Source: Ottelia alismoides (Eukaryota > Streptophyta > Magnoliopsida > Alismatales > Hydrocharitaceae). Taken from it: a DNA stretch of 64,000 nucleotides. The position numbers and the translations under genes were made by a program. The stretch's first letter is position 1. The number at the start of each line of letters is the position of its first letter. The stretch covers positions 19,164 through 83,163 of the forward strand of contig JAZKJV010003269.1 of the NCBI GenBank assembly GCA_037367405.1, in the 5' to 3' direction. Shown here in pieces: positions 1-11,584 of this stretch. Under the pieces are notes generated by a model. It saw only the letters and a list, made by a program, of their open reading frames with translations, ran no database searches and was not told the DNA's origin.

Positions 1-378
1 CGTATTTATCCTTGGAGGTCGAGTATTCTCCTAAAGGTCTGTGAAACAGACTATTTTGGCTTAGCTACTTTTGAGACTGAGTTGTGTGCTTTGGACACTA
101 CATGTATAGAGGTTGAATGGTTGAAGGAGCTTCTCTTTAAGATTATCATAGTGGGTAAGCCTATACTGACGTAATCTTTGTGTTATGATAACATGATGAC
201 ACTTGCGAAGATAAAGAGTTCATAGTACAACCAGAAAACAAGAAGACAAATCCATGTTTGACTTAAGTCTATAAGGGATTTGATGTCTTCTAGAATGATT
301 TCTATGGAATTTGTTGGTACCAAAGATAACACAACGAATCCACTTACAAAGGGACTTGATAGATCTTTAGTCCAATAA
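1..378 (+). pseudogene. Ty1/Copia polyprotein, C-terminal RNase H remnant
   Basis: This is the tail of a Copia polyprotein whose remaining domains lie left of the window. RNase H degrades the RNA strand during reverse transcription. Across broken frames I read the Copia RNase H end: a CALD-like segment, a WLKELL-like segment near 118-133, CDNMMTLAK-like residues near 186-205, and near the end GTKDNTTNPLTKGLDRSLVQ followed by TAA at 376-378. Earlier parts contain stops and frame changes, so the copy is dead. The polypurine tract and LTR downstream confirm the + orientation. High confidence for Copia; I do not assign a lineage. Confidence 0.85.
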
Positions 379-965
379 TCAAGGCTTGGGATGGGGTTGA
401 AACTCACTCAGAGTTTTCCTGCAGTAGCAACCCATCCCAAATGAGTGGAGATCCCATGAAATAGGTTCAATGTAGAAAGCAAGTTGTTTGGGGAACCACT
501 TGGCACTCATAATATGTAATTCTTTGCATTGGAGTTCTATCCTTGAAAAGGTCGAGTACCTGAAAGCTGCAAGTGAAGGTTAAGTGTTAGGCTGTAAATG
601 GATTCAAGCCTTTTAAAAGGCAGAATGTAAGTAATGCTTCCTTGGAGAATACCACCGATATGAGTATCTCTATGGGCCACAGATAATGCATGAGGGTTTA
701 TCTTTAATGTACTCACGAAGCAGGGCCGAGTGCATGGCTATTAATAACATCAAAACCTAAAGGTTGTCAACATGGACTTCACTCAATCACCATTGGATAC
801 TATCACAATAAAGGATTAAAGTTCAAGACAGATCGCTTTATTCATGTGGTGGTGAAAGTGGATAACTCGGGTAAATGTTTAAACCAGAAGGTACCTTTAC
901 TGAAAGTAAAGCGGGAAATCGAGATTGTTTACTCTTCGTGTTTCATCAGTGAATTCGTGGGGGAT
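379..965 (+). other. Copia 3' untranslated region ending in the polypurine tract
   Basis: This noncoding stretch separates the Copia stop codon from its 3' LTR. It ends in a purine-rich run (GTGGGGGAT, about 957-965) directly followed by TGTTAGAA, the expected order of polypurine tract then LTR. No open frame of note. Confidence 0.7.
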
Positions 966-1840
966 TGTTAGAATTAGTTTAGTAGTTGGGATGTTTGATA
1001 CAATTTGATAATCGATTTTAAGTTGTATTAATGTATCTCAATTCCTGGAATTCAATATTTCAACCATGTTGGGAGCTTTTTAGTCCCACATTAGGGGGAG
1101 AGAAAACTATCTTTTGGCTTATATATGAGAAGTCCTTAAATAAGTCTGGGACCATATCACATGGGATTTTGGACTACCATACATGCGTGTGCATGCCCCC
1201 GCCCGCTACACCGCACCATGCCAGGTATGGGTGCATGTTTTGGGTTGATATATGAGCCACATTTTGTTTTCAGATCCACCTTTTTGGATCTGTCGTTTAA
1301 ATTCTGAAGCAGTAATTCATCCCTTTATTTTTGCCCACGATATGTAGCCGTCCACCGAGAACTAAGTACATGCTTTAATTTGTGGCATAGGATTACCAAC
1401 ATTATAATTTCTCTTGTATGCTTCCTCTTTCCTTTCGTATGCGAGTGTTCCTTATTCTCCGATCTACATTTCGTCCATAGAAGTGACTTTCGAGGACGAT
1501 CTTGCACGATGTGCATCGTATACGAGCGTGGGACCGTTGTACCCTGTGAGCAACACACCAGCACCCTGTGCGTCAGGAATGTGGGAGCGTTGTCTCTCTA
1601 AGGGGAGTTCTCCAGAATGCTTCGGTGATATCTCTAACTTTTTATTTCCGTTTTTGATCTGTGTCGCATTGACTTGTTCGATTATGATTGTTTCTGGATT
1701 AATTCTAAACATTGATATGCATGTTAATTTTATATTGATGTTTCTCATACTATGGATAAACATGCTTGATACATATGATGTCTGGAATTGGTTCATATTT
1801 CTATCATGTTATATGTATACGCGAAAATTTTCTCAATAGA
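966..1840 (+). repeat. Copia 3' LTR (right edge approximate)
   Basis: The left edge is well defined: the sequence starts TGTTAGAATT right after the polypurine tract. The segment contains a GTCCCACATTAGGG-type motif and a TTATATATGAG TATA-like element near 1119-1129. The right edge is uncertain because no primer-binding site follows; LINE sequence begins near 1900. Small ORFs here (for example 1414-1839) look like chance frames in the LTR. Confidence 0.65.
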
Positions 1841-1899
1841 AGACTTTAGAAGGCTTTAGACAGACAATGCTCTCAGCTATCCTATTATGGTAAAGTTGC

Positions 1900-2340
1900 T
1901 AACTAATTGCCCTTATGGCATGTTAAGCCCCATCATTATTCCAATACAGTTGGCTTTCAGTTCGGGTGGACATGCAATGGACATTATAGTGACAGCTATC
2001 GAGATTATTGTTGACTGGAAGAAGAGGATATAGAAGGTGGATTTCTCCAAGGTAAGGTATATGATGGTGTGGACCAGAGATTTATTTAAGCTTCTTTGTA
2101 AAAAAGATGCTTTCAAGATATTTTGATTGGATGGATGGAACAATGCATCACCATTGCATCATAGTGTCGTCTATCAATGAGCATATGGAGAGGGATTTTC
2201 ATCCTCAAAGTGGCGTTCGACAGGGGGTGTGCACTGACGCCCCTCTATAGAGTGTCAGATTGTGGATGACGGATGCTGCAATAGCGTCAACCGATTATGA
2301 TCAAGAACAATTCTGATATCATCTTGAGGCACTATGAGTG
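1900..2340 (+). pseudogene. L1-type LINE reverse transcriptase remnant
   Basis: Broken frames resemble the plant LINE reverse transcriptase. A KVDFSK-like block near 2032-2050 corresponds to the first catalytic motif region (K-DF-KAYD in the family), followed by an RDLFKLLCKK-like segment. A GVRQG motif near 2212-2226 is the conserved block upstream of the YADD box. Several stops and frame changes interrupt it. No intact YADD box was identified. The fragment sits where the 5' half of the following xylanase gene should be, so it may be part of the event that truncated that gene. Confidence 0.6.
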
Positions 2341-2608
2341 GGTTAAATGGGATTTGGGGCTCAGATGGATGCGTATGCTGTTCTTGTTCTTATTATACTA
2401 AACCACTTCCAACAACTCCGGGTATATATGCATGCTGTCTGATGATCTCGATTATATCTTACAGATGTTAGCCGTTTGCCCAGCCATGCAAATCTTGGAT
2501 TCTTATGTGTGATCACTTCGTCGGAAATCTTTTCTACCTTCTGTTCAGCTGAGAGAATGTTACACCTGATCGCAGAGAGTTTAATCACATGCTTTTATAT
2601 CTGAACAG

Positions 2609-4542
2609 GGTGGATCAAGATCGAAGGCACGGATTCGGCTCTGATCAAGGCACGACTATTGACAAAAAAATTCCACCTACTGGTGCATAGGAAGCTCACT
2701 GGCAAAGGCCAGGTGTTGGTCCTTCCCCAAAGGTGGCTTTGTTCTCGATTCGCCTTCCGACAATTCAATACTCTACTTTCAGGTGCAACTCTCTGCATTT
2801 ACCTTATGTTGTTGATCTGAGACAAACAAATTAATTGGGTACAACTGACTAGTTCTACATGTTGCGTAGAGCTCCAACAACGACCCACATGCAGTGATAT
2901 CGGTCGCGAGTGCATCTCTGCAGCCATTCACAGTGGAGCAATGGAGAATCAACCAGGACGACATCATAAGAACTGTAAAATTCGCGTCTGCATTGCTCTT
3001 TAGCAGCCTTGATCATTCCGTTTATCTTCTGACGCTATATATTAATTCTCCTATACCACTCAAGAAAAGGAAGCGAGAAGTGATAGACATGCATCGGACG
3101 GAGCGGGAAACAGCTTGATGGGAGCAAATGTCTCGATCGAGCGAGTGTCTAAGGACTTCCCTTTCGGCTAAGCGATCAACAAGTACATTCTTAACAATGC
3201 TGATTATCAGGTAAATGCTAGTGCATGCTTTAAGCTTAGATTAGAAAGATAGTCATCACGGATTAAAAGCTCGATACGTGGTATCAATTTGAACGAAAAT
3301 CATCCCTGAATCCAATGGAACTAACTAGCCCAATCCGACCCCAAACCCTAAACCCTATATATTCATATTTCTCTAATGTATCAAGTGGATGACTGAAGAC
3401 AATATCAGCAAATTATAACCACTATGTAGTGACCACCACCTGGTTTGGCAGGCTTGGTTCACGGAACGGTTCAATGCAGCTGTGTTCAAGAACGAGCTCA
3501 AGTGGTACGCGACTGAGCCTGATCCAGGCCACCTAAACTATACACTGGCTGACAAGTTGCTGGAGTTCGTGCGGTCAAACCAGATCGTGGCCCGCGGGCA
3601 CAGCATCTTCTGGGAGGACCCCAAATACAACCCAGCCTGGGTTCGTAACCTCACCACTGCTGAACTGGACTCAGCTGTCAGCTCTCGCATACGTAGCCTC
3701 ATGGAGCGATACAAGGGTGAGTTCATGCATTGGGATGTTAGCAATGAGATGTTGCACTTTAACTTCTACGAGCAGCGTCTAGGCCCCAATGCCACACTGC
3801 ATTTCTTTCGCACAGCACAGGAGAGCGATCCCCTGGCGACGCTCTTCATGAACGAGTTCAATGTGGTGGAGACGTGCGACGACGATAAGTCAACTGTGGA
3901 TTACTATGTGGAGAGGATGAAGGAGCTGGCTAGAGGAGGTGCGGTGCTCGAGGTAATCGGTCTAGAGGGCACTTCTACACTAGACCGAATGTCATTCTTA
4001 TGAGAGCTGTTTTGGACAAGCTGGCTACCTTGGACATGCCCGTCTGTTGACGGAGGTCGACATCAGCAATACCTTTGATCAGCAAAAGCAAGCATGCCTT
4101 CGTTCTTGTTCAGTTGGTTTAAGGGATAAGGAAAGAATAAGTAACGTAAACACATATAAATGACGATACTCTCTGTTGTAACTTGTCGCGGGCGTTGTTG
4201 CGACTACTTGCGGGGAATTTATCTTGAGGATGTGCTAAGGGAAGGCTTTTCCCCCACATCCGTCAACGGCATAGTGCTGTGGACTGCCCTCAGCCCCAGA
4301 AGCTGCTACCAGATGTGCCTGACGGACATGAACATGAGGAATCCCCCTGCTGGAGATGTTGTCGACAAGCTTCTCAAAGAGTGGGAGACTAGTGAATTCA
4401 GCGCGACGACAGATGAGCATGGTGCGTGCATCTTCAGCGCATTCCTCGGAGAGTACAGCGTCAGTGTAACGTATGGTAACAGAACGGCACCATCTGCCTA
4501 AACAGTGGGGATGAGATACACCATCTGCATGTCCGGCTATGA
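2609..4542 (+). pseudogene. GH10 endo-1,4-beta-xylanase with CBM22 domain, 5'-truncated pseudogene
   Basis: The plant GH10 family cuts xylan in cell walls; members have one to three CBM22 modules before the catalytic barrel. Exon-like blocks in order: CBM22 (WIKIEGTDSALIKAR at 2611, then KGGFVLDSPS one frame over, to a GT donor at 2783); CBM22 end 2870-2974 (SVASASLQPFTVEQWRINQ); linker and barrel start 3065-3210; main barrel from 3452 with ELKWYATEPDPG, GHSIFWEDPKY and WDVSNEM (acid/base Glu); TEVDIS (nucleophile Glu) near 4048; and the last exon (NGIVLWTALS, CYQMCLTD, GDVVDKLLKEW) to TGA at 4540-4542. Breaks: a frameshift in the A7 run at 2664-2670, a frameshift near 3088, an in-frame TAA at 3169-3171, and shifts near 3970, 4047 and 4484. 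The signal peptide and first CBM22 exon are missing. Splice signals are mostly kept, so this is a decayed intron-bearing gene copy rather than a processed one. Confidence 0.9.
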
Positions 4543-4955
4543 AAGACATGCATTTGAGTTGCTTTGTTTTCTGGAAGATATTGGCATTCTCTTTTATAAT
4601 TGGCAGTTGAGAGATACTGAATGCGTCAAAATCTGTCGTCATTTTTCCATGGTAATAAGAATTCGGGCTCATATCTGCAATGCATTGCCATCAAAATAAA
4701 TGTCCCGAGGTGTTTGTGGAATTGTAATCAAATATAGACCCAGTTGAAGGAATTGGATCAATTATAGACTCAAAATCAACTCTACAGGAGTTTGAGTATG
4801 AGTTTGAGTCAGATAAATGTCCTGCGATCATAGGCTCAAAAAGCTATTGAGTATGAGTTTGAGTCGGATAAATGACTCGTTACGGTTATCGATTCGAGTC
4901 CGAGTTCAGCATAACTCAACTCCCTAACTAGACTCTATAACTCGATTTGATTTTA
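4543..4955. repeat. Intergenic sequence with GAGTTTGAGT-rich hAT-like remnant (left part)
   Basis: No gene seen. From about 4776 it carries repeated GAGTATGAGTTTGAGTC / GATTCGAGTCCGAGTT words. The same style recurs at 6230-6370 and near both ends of the hAT-like element at 24543-27601. I infer a decayed non-autonomous hAT relative, split by the Mutator-like element that follows. Confidence 0.4.
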
Positions 4956-5686
4956 GGGATTTTTACCCGGCAGACCCTATAATCTTTGCAAATTACCTCT
5001 ACGGCCTTTGAAACATCCTAATTCCTTCCTCAACCCCGTAAACTTACTAACCATTACCCCGCAGACCTCGTGGTTAACCTCCATTCATTTAACTGTTAAA
5101 GCTGACCGGATTCCATCCCCCCCCCCCCCCCCCCCCGCAGGGCTCGCCCACCGTTACCCCTACTTCCCCCAACTGTCGCTCGATGCCCTCCCCTGCAGGC
5201 CCCGCCCTCCGCCTCCTGTCCCCCTCCCGCGCCACTCAGAGCTCCCCCCCCCCCACCCACCCCCCACCCGCAGGGCTCAGCCACGCCTCCCCTGCTTCCC
5301 CCGATGCCCTCCCCTGCATTTCCCGCCCTCTGCCTCATGTCCCCTCCCGTGCCGCTCAGAGCCCCCCCACCCCTCGAAGCACACCCCCCCCCCCCCCCCA
5401 CACACACACAGGGCTCGGCCACCACCTCCCTGCCTCCTGTCCCCTCCTGCGCCGCTCAGAGACCCCCCCCCCCCCCCCCCCCCCCCGTAGGGCTCGGCCA
5501 CCGCCTCCCCTGCTTCCCTCGATGCCCTCCCCTGCATTTCCCGCCCTCCGCCTCCTGTCCCCTCCCGCGCCGCTCAAAGCACCCCTCCCCCCAGGGCTCG
5601 GGCCACCACCTCCCCTGCTTCCCCCGATGCCCTCCCCTGCAGGCCCCGTCCTCCACCTTCTTTTCTAACTCATGTGCCGCTCAGAG

Positions 5687-5719
<33 letters not shown>

Positions 5720-5931
5720 CTGTTGAGGAGTCCCGTGACTCGCCAACCTCCTTCCCAGTCAGATGGTTGCCTCCCTGCTAACCCCTTCTCCGCCTCCCTT
5801 GACCACCGCCAACTCCTTCTCCAGATCCAGGCTCCCTGCCCACCCCTGATCGAAGCCCCACCTCCTCTAGGTGAGTCAAAGGTCGTAGAGGTAATTGGCA
5901 AAGATTATAGGGTCTTCCAGGTAAAAATCCC
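4956..5931. mobile_element. Non-autonomous Mutator-like element, 56-bp TIRs, 9-bp target duplication
   Basis: The 56-bp ends are inverted copies with four mismatches: left 4956-5011 starts GGGATTTTTACCC, right 5876-5931 ends AAAAATCCC. A perfect 9-bp direct repeat TTGATTTTA flanks the element (4947-4955 and 5932-5940). Nine-base duplications and long TIRs are the signature of the Mutator superfamily. The interior has no transposase; it is filled with a C-rich minisatellite, so movement would need a transposase from elsewhere. Confidence 0.9.
5118..5720. repeat. C-rich minisatellite with long poly-C tracts inside the Mutator-like element
   Basis: Imperfect units begin with CAGGGCTCGG-type sequence at 5138, 5271, 5409, 5488 and 5592. 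They run through GATGCCCTCCCCTGCA, CGCCTCCTGTCCCCTCC and GCCGCTCAGAG before a poly-C run. Spacing is 133, 138, 79 and 104 bp, so units vary by internal deletion and poly-C length. Proline-rich or glycine-rich frames across it on both strands are by-products of base composition. The minus strand holds G runs able to form quadruplexes. Confidence 0.85.
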
Positions 5932-5940
5932 TTGATTTTA

Positions 5941-6450
5941 TTAGTTTTTTATATATTTCCTACTCTATATAGAAACACATGATATATAAATGAGGAGAAA
6001 ATAGTGTATCATGAGCACACTATTTGATCTTGTGATGTAGATATGTACTTTTATATGTCAAACTTTTATAGTTCTTATCAAATGCACATGAATAAATACA
6101 TTTATATATACTATAAAAAACTCAAACATTGTTATTATTAATGATATTCCTATTGATTTCAATTGTTTTTTTAAAGAAAGTTCATGAACAATGAATATAA
6201 AATCAACTTACAAAGCATCCATTAAGAGGCTCATGAGCCAACTTGAACTCATGAGCTCAACTTCGAGTCAACATTCTTGGACTCGAAACTTATCGGGTAT
6301 GAGCTCGAGTCCGAGTTTGGTTATTGAGTTTGAGTCTGAGTCGGGCCTAACACGACTCTCGTTTAACTCAATGGACACACTTGTCTATAATGTCTACGAT
6401 GCTGTAAATAGAGTTTCTATGAAGGAGACAATTTTACTATAGAGATAATT
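5941..6450. repeat. AT-rich flank and right part of the GAGTTTGAGT hAT-like remnant
   Basis: After the Mutator-like element the flank resumes. Positions 6230-6370 hold ACTTGAACTCATGAGCTC and CGAGTCCGAGTTTGG words matching the style seen at 4776-4930. The 83-residue frame at 6191-6442 matches nothing I recognise and is probably chance. Confidence 0.4.
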
Positions 6451-7210
6451 AGAGTACATATGTTTGTTTTAAAATTTCAATTTCCCATAGGCTTTGCCGA
6501 TGACATCAAATTGAAGCTGTTGACACTCCTTGAACCCTAAAGGGGCATGGCCCCCCTTAATTACTCCATTTCACTTATATAATATTGTTAATTTTTGGTA
6601 TGGCCCCTGCTCCAAGTGTAAATATAAAATGAAGTGTCGTGTCTTCCAATTATTCCACCAAGTTTCGAATCTCATCCTATTCTACTTTTGTTAAAAAAAT
6701 AGCTCTACTCACTTTACCTATCTCCATCTTCTTTTTTGCTTAAAAATAATAATTCCATCCTTTCTTTGTTAAAAATTTATTCATACTCAACATTATAAGT
6801 ACATTTTGATATAAAATGAGATTGGGACTCATTTGTCTCTCCCATTAATTTTAATTCTCTTTGTAAACGAAATAAATTTTATTTGTTACTTTAAAAATAT
6901 GAATTTTTTTAACTTAAACTATTAAAAATTCACCATTGAAAAATAGTCTATGCCTTACTGAAAAAAAACAAATAACATTGACATGGTAAGTTTATCAAAT
7001 TATAATAATTATCTTTGAAATTTTTAACTCTATTTAAAAAATAGCATTTGAAAATACTTTTTTTCATTTTTTTCTTATACATGATATGTGTATACTTGGT
7101 CTCCCTTGATAAAATTACCGGTTCCGCCCCTAAGCACAAACATACTTAATAATCTACCGGTGGAAGCAGTGAGCTCCTATGTCAAAAGACTATGGACCCA
7201 TGGAAGGAAA
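6451..7210. other. AT-rich intergenic stretch, no gene seen
   Basis: Mostly A/T-rich single-copy-looking DNA with C-rich patches at 6546-6558 (GGCATGGCCCCCC) and 7110-7140, which could be the decayed ends of an old element. No convincing coding, RNA or target-site signature. Confidence 0.4.
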
Positions 7211-7380
7211 TTTTGCGATATATCGCCGATATATCGATATCGAGATGTGACCGATATGGGTACCGATATGACTATATATCTTAATTTTCAAGCATTTCCT
7301 TCGCAAAAGATCGTCGACATAGACGATATTTCAACGATATTCATATCGATACGATATCAAAACAATATCGATACGACTTT
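7211..7380. repeat. CGATAT-rich dispersed repeat
   Basis: Dense CGATAT/ATATCG words (for example 7218-7245 and 7321-7375) are arranged as an inverted pair around a short AT-rich centre, typical of decayed non-autonomous DNA elements of plants. No clear target duplication. Confidence 0.45.
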
Positions 7381-7800
7381 CACTGGATGGACCTCGTCCA
7401 AAAGGAAAGGAAGGGTCGCAGTCACGAGAGTCACCCACCACCCCTCCCCTAAGCCTTCGTCCGCAGGAGCCCAAATGGGCCCTGAAAAGAATCTGATGCA
7501 CGCGATGAGAATGGCTCATCTGCACTTGTTTAATGAAAGGCTCTCTCCACTTGCCGCAACTTTGATTTAATCCGAGGGTAGTTGGCAAATCCTGAGATGG
7601 ACCCCCTCCCCCATCCAAAAGTCCACGATTGGTTGGGTGGCAATGGCGAGTGGAGATCACGATCCTACTCAGCACCGCATCCACCATTAATTGCAGGCCT
7701 TGTGTTTTCTGCCTTCGCTTTTTCGAGAAAGACGTAACATCTTCCATCTCTGACGTCAGATTTGCATGGAGGAGATAACCAATTTCGGACCCAATCATTA

Positions 7801-7940
7801 GGGCTTGTTTGGTTACAGGGTTGGGCAGGGTTGGCCCAACCCTGGTTACTATTCACAAGGGTACTTCCTTCTCACAGATTACTATTCACCCATCCCAACC
7901 CAGCCCAACCCAACCCTGTCCAACCCTGCAACCAAACAGG
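7801..7940. mobile_element. Short Tourist-like MITE
   Basis: Left end GGGCTTGTTTGGTTACAGGG preceded by TTA; right end CCCTGCAACCAAACAGG. The ends are inverted copies and the GTTTGGTT terminal motif plus TTA target is typical of PIF/Harbinger (Tourist) MITEs. The interior is a CCCAACCC-rich inverted repeat. The right TTA is eroded. Confidence 0.6.
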
Positions 7941-8060
7941 AAAGTCAGGTTTTTATGGGACTTTACCTTCGTAATCTCGTGAACTTACATGTTTACAAAC
8001 TGAAACTTCCATAATTTAAAATTGCATGTATAACCTTGCATCGTCGTTATTTGTTAACTA

Positions 8061-8448
8061 TTGGTGCGTTTGGTTCGTAGATTATCTGGGGGAGGATAAC
8101 CCATTTTTGTGTTTGTGTGTTTGGTTGGTGGGTTTAGAGTTGGGGAGTTTGTGTTATGTGATTGTATTGAAATTTGAAAAAGTAGGTAGTTATTATGATA
8201 TTATTGTATTGAAATTTGAAAAAGTGGGTAGTTGTTGTGATGTGATTGTATTGAAGTTTGTAATAGTGAGTAGAAGTTGATACTCACTTGAGTATTTTAT
8301 GATTTCTAGATGATATGATGGTATAATATATATATATATATATATATATAATGAAAAGATGGTGGACCCCACTAGTGGGTTAGGAATATGGGTTTTGGGG
8401 GGTAACTCACCCAAAGTGGGGGGTAAACCCCCAACCGAACACACCCTA
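8061..8448. mobile_element. Tourist-like MITE, same family as 17023-17402
   Basis: Left end TTGGTGCGTTTGGTTCG and right end CAACCGAACACACCC form inverted termini. The interior carries direct repeats of GATTGTATTGAAATTTGAAA at about 8160, 8203 and 8244, shared with the better preserved copy at 17023-17402. A (TA)n tract lies at about 8326-8350. Target duplication not clear. Confidence 0.7.
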
Positions 8449-8651
8449 GTGGAGATGTCAATTTGGGTGTATTGGTCGGATATCCCGTCCCAAATCTACT
8501 CCATTTAATGACTCAAAACAAATTCTATTTAGTTTTGGAGGGGTTTGATTTTGAAATGTGTTATTCATGCATGTACGGGTTCCAGTTCGGGACTCTCTCG
8601 AGGGTACTCGAGCAGAGCCTGCATCAAAATCAAATACATATATATATATAT
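8449..8651. other. Unassigned stretch between MITEs
   Basis: No gene seen. It contains CGGGTTCCAGTTCGGGACTC and GAGGGTACTCGAGCAGAGCC (about 8577-8622), which resemble the GGGTACCCG-rich hAT relatives elsewhere in the window, and ends in a (TA)n run before the next element. Confidence 0.35.
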
Positions 8652-9892
8652 GGATCCTTTCAAATGAGATTGGATCTCCCCAATATTGTAGTGAGCCATC
8701 AATCAGATTCGTTGGAGCTCAATCTGACGGTTGCATCAAAAAGCTCATCCAAATAGGTATTTACATCATCTCAATTTCATTAAATTCGAGTTTCATTTAT
8801 TCGTTTCAAAATTATCATTTCAAGCTTTTCTGGATTTGGTATTTTCGCTAATGCCTTTGTTATTGATTAATTTTCAATTTTGTTCCAAACGATCTTGATT
8901 CTAGTATAGCTTTGTAAGGTCTAGCGAGTTTTTGAAAAATATTTTTTCTTCTTTGTAATTTTGTTATAATTTATTTGCATTCCGAGTCAATGATTTCCAG
9001 AAAAATGAAAATAACATTCTTTTGTATTTTTTGGTATTTTATAAAGTTCACGATCTTTTTATAAAAATTTGTGTGTAAATCCACATACACTCTTTTCAGG
9101 ATTCTTATTTATATATAAGTATGTTACTTTTGTAAAAATTACATGAATCTTTGTAACTGTTTCACGTTCCTTTTTAAAATCCACACAGAGCTCTGCAAAA
9201 TAAGAAAACAACAATGAAATTTGTAAAAAAGTGAATCATTATGTAAATCTGGAGGCCAATTGTGTAAATTATTATACCACAATGTAAATCCATTCATTAC
9301 CTCACAAGAACAGCCATCACCCTCCATTTGCACGTACGTATCGCTACTACCAGGTTCCGCCACCACCTCCACGTTTTACGACCTCCATGGTTGACCATCG
9401 CCACCTACACGACCTTCCTAATCTGCACTCTCCTTCGTCCTCAGCATCCTCCTCCTCTGAGATGCCTCCTCCATGGTTTCCTCCTCCTTGGTCGAGAAGC
9501 TTTGCATGGAGGATGTTGGTGTCGTCATCGGCAAATCGAGAGAGAGAGAGAGAGGGTGGTACCATCATCGACGAATCGAGAGAGAGAAGGTATCACCGTC
9601 TATGAATCGAGAGAGAGAGAGAGAGAGGAGGTGCGCCGCCGTCGAGAAATCGCAAGAGAGATGGGGGAGGGGGCATCGTCAATCAGTAAAGAGAGAAAGA
9701 GAGATATTAGGTCAAGTAGTTGTCGCATTATATATTTAGAATGTGACGAATATGACAAAAATGGGGTTTCAACTATTAAATTAAATTAAATTAATTAATG
9801 TATCATTAAATCCAATCGTGGGATCAAAAATAGAAGGACGAGATTGAAGGCTCACCACAATATTGGTGGGACCAACCTCATTTGAAGTTTCT
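8652..9892. mobile_element. Long-TIR foldback element next to a (TA)n tract
   Basis: About 80 bp at the left end (GGATCCTTTCAAATGAGATT...) is matched in inverse at the right end (...CTCATTTGAAGTTTC), including a shared CAATATTGT core. The left end abuts (TA)n at 8638-8651; the right flank is TATACACACACATACATA. The interior is AT-rich, with a (GAGA)n-rich section at 9535-9700. No transposase is seen, so it is non-autonomous; superfamily not certain. Confidence 0.7.
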
Positions 9893-9912
9893 CGTATACA
9901 CACACATACATA

Positions 9913-11493
9913 CAGGGGGCTAACTTATTTCCCCCAACCTATTTTCCCCATACTTTTTATTTTTTTTGAAAAATTCTTCCATGAAAATAAATCACTACAT
10001 CCCTATATTATGTCATTCAAATTTCGTGCGAAATAGATACGCCTTCGGCCTCCATCCGTATGGGGTCAATTTCATCAGTTTTGCGACCATTAAAAAATGA
10101 CGGTTAATTCTTAGGAGTCTTTGTTTCTCACAAGATTTGAATGACATAATATACAGATATAGTGATGGATTTCTATGGAAGAAATTTCAAAAAAATAAAA
10201 AATATGGGGGAAATGGGACAAGGGGAGCCAAGTTATATGGGTGTTTATGGGGCAGGTACCCGCTCCGTTTAATCATGACCCGACCCGACCCATCGTAACC
10301 GGGTCAATGGATCGACCCGCCCCGTTACAACGGGTACCCGATTCTAACGGATACCCAAATGATTTGAATGGGTAATGGGTACCCAAGGGTACCCGTGGAT
10401 CACTAGAACAAATGAACATGCACATTTTATTAACTCTTATTTTTAAGCAACAACCTGAGCATCATATAATGCAAGAGATCGGAAGAGGGTTTCAAATCTT
10501 CGGTCTAGATCAATTCAAAAACTTCTATAATCTGTTTTGTATTTATCATCTAAGATGCAAAAATAAAGGATCATGTATACCCATAAAGTAGACATCATCC
10601 ATATCTAATGCATCATAATATAACAAAAACTCCTTAAAAGTAAGGGATCGTCGTCTTTAACAATTATGTGCACTTCGTTAGGAAACAAACAATCATGTAT
10701 ACTCATAAGACAGACACCATCCATGCATGATGCAAAAATAAATAATGCATTAAAAACCCCATCTCCTTATCTTTTACCCGAGCAAAGTAAGGGGATGCCA
10801 CTGTTACTCTTGTAGACACATCCCCAATTCCATGTTAAGAAATCTACATAATATTGAAAGCTGATCTTTTTACTCTCAGCAATTCTGGAAAAGGCTACAA
10901 GCTCTTGTCTTGATCGATGGTGGCGGCGACGAGCAGCGATGAGTTCGAGCTATGGCATTGGTAATGCCGATGGAGGTGGTGTTGCGGGTGTTGTTGGCGG
11001 CAGAGGGGAGAAGGGCGTAAAGGTGGTGGTTGTGGTACCATGGTGATGGAGAGGAGGAGGCGGAGGGGAATCGGAGGGGAGGGGATGCTGGTGGCAGAGG
11101 GGAGAAGGGCATGAAGAAGATGCTGGCGGTACCGTGGTGATGAAGAGGAGGAAGGGAATCGGCAGGGAGGGGGAATCAGGGGTTGTTGGCGACAGGTCAC
11201 GAAGCCCTAGCAAGTTTCGTGTTCCCACTGCTACTAGGAGGCAAAAGCCGTGATTCGTGAATGCGACGGTCCCAGACCCTGGAATTTTTTTTCCAACCGG
11301 GTACCCGGGAATTACCATTGGATTTTCCACCGGGTTGAATGGGTTATCTTTTATGGGTACCGGACCCGAAAACTTCTCACGGGTACCCATGAATTTAGGG
11401 TCGAAACGACCGGGTCGGACTGGGTACCCGTTTGACCCGGAAATTTTGAGCACCCCTACCAAGTTAGCTCCTCCTGAGGGCAGCCTCATTTCT

Positions 11494-11495
<2 letters not shown>
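9913..11495. mobile_element. Foldback MITE of the GTCATTCAAATTTCGT family, split by a hAT element
   Basis: The left arm (CAGGGGGCTAACTT, then TGTCATTCAAATTTCGTGCG near 10012) is mirrored by the right arm, whose outer part lies beyond a nested hAT element (11459-11495, GTTAGCTCCTCCTGAGG). The core matches the other foldback elements at 11.6-13.7 kb and 25820-26681. The right edge is followed by (TA)n at 11496-11529. Confidence 0.75.
10236..11458. mobile_element. Non-autonomous hAT element with 8-bp target duplication
   Basis: Perfect 8-bp direct repeats CCAAGTTA flank it (10228-10235 and 11459-11466). The ends TATGGGTGTTTA and GAGCACCCCTA are inverted copies of the hAT type TAGGGGTG. Both subterminal regions are full of GGGTACCCG words (10253-10400 and 11290-11445). 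The GC-rich section at 10915-11200 gives short frames with serine/proline or alanine-rich translations that I do not accept as a gene. Confidence 0.85.
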
Positions 11496-11533
<38 letters not shown>

Positions 11534-11584
11534 GTGTGTGGGTGGATGGGTGCGTGCGTGTTGTGTTGTGTGTGTGTGAGGAAA

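Noticed and set aside
1414..1839. 141-codon frame after the Copia polypurine tract
   Set aside because: It falls within the LTR, has no family resemblance, and overlaps other frames of similar length on both strands.
2240..2600. LINE reverse transcriptase continuing up to the xylanase exon
   Set aside because: After the GVRQG-like block I cannot follow a YADD box or later motifs convincingly, so the LINE call stops near 2340.
5008..5935. Several overlapping proline-rich and glycine-rich frames on both strands
   Set aside because: They arise from poly-C tracts and GC-rich tandem units, occur in all frames and match no protein family.
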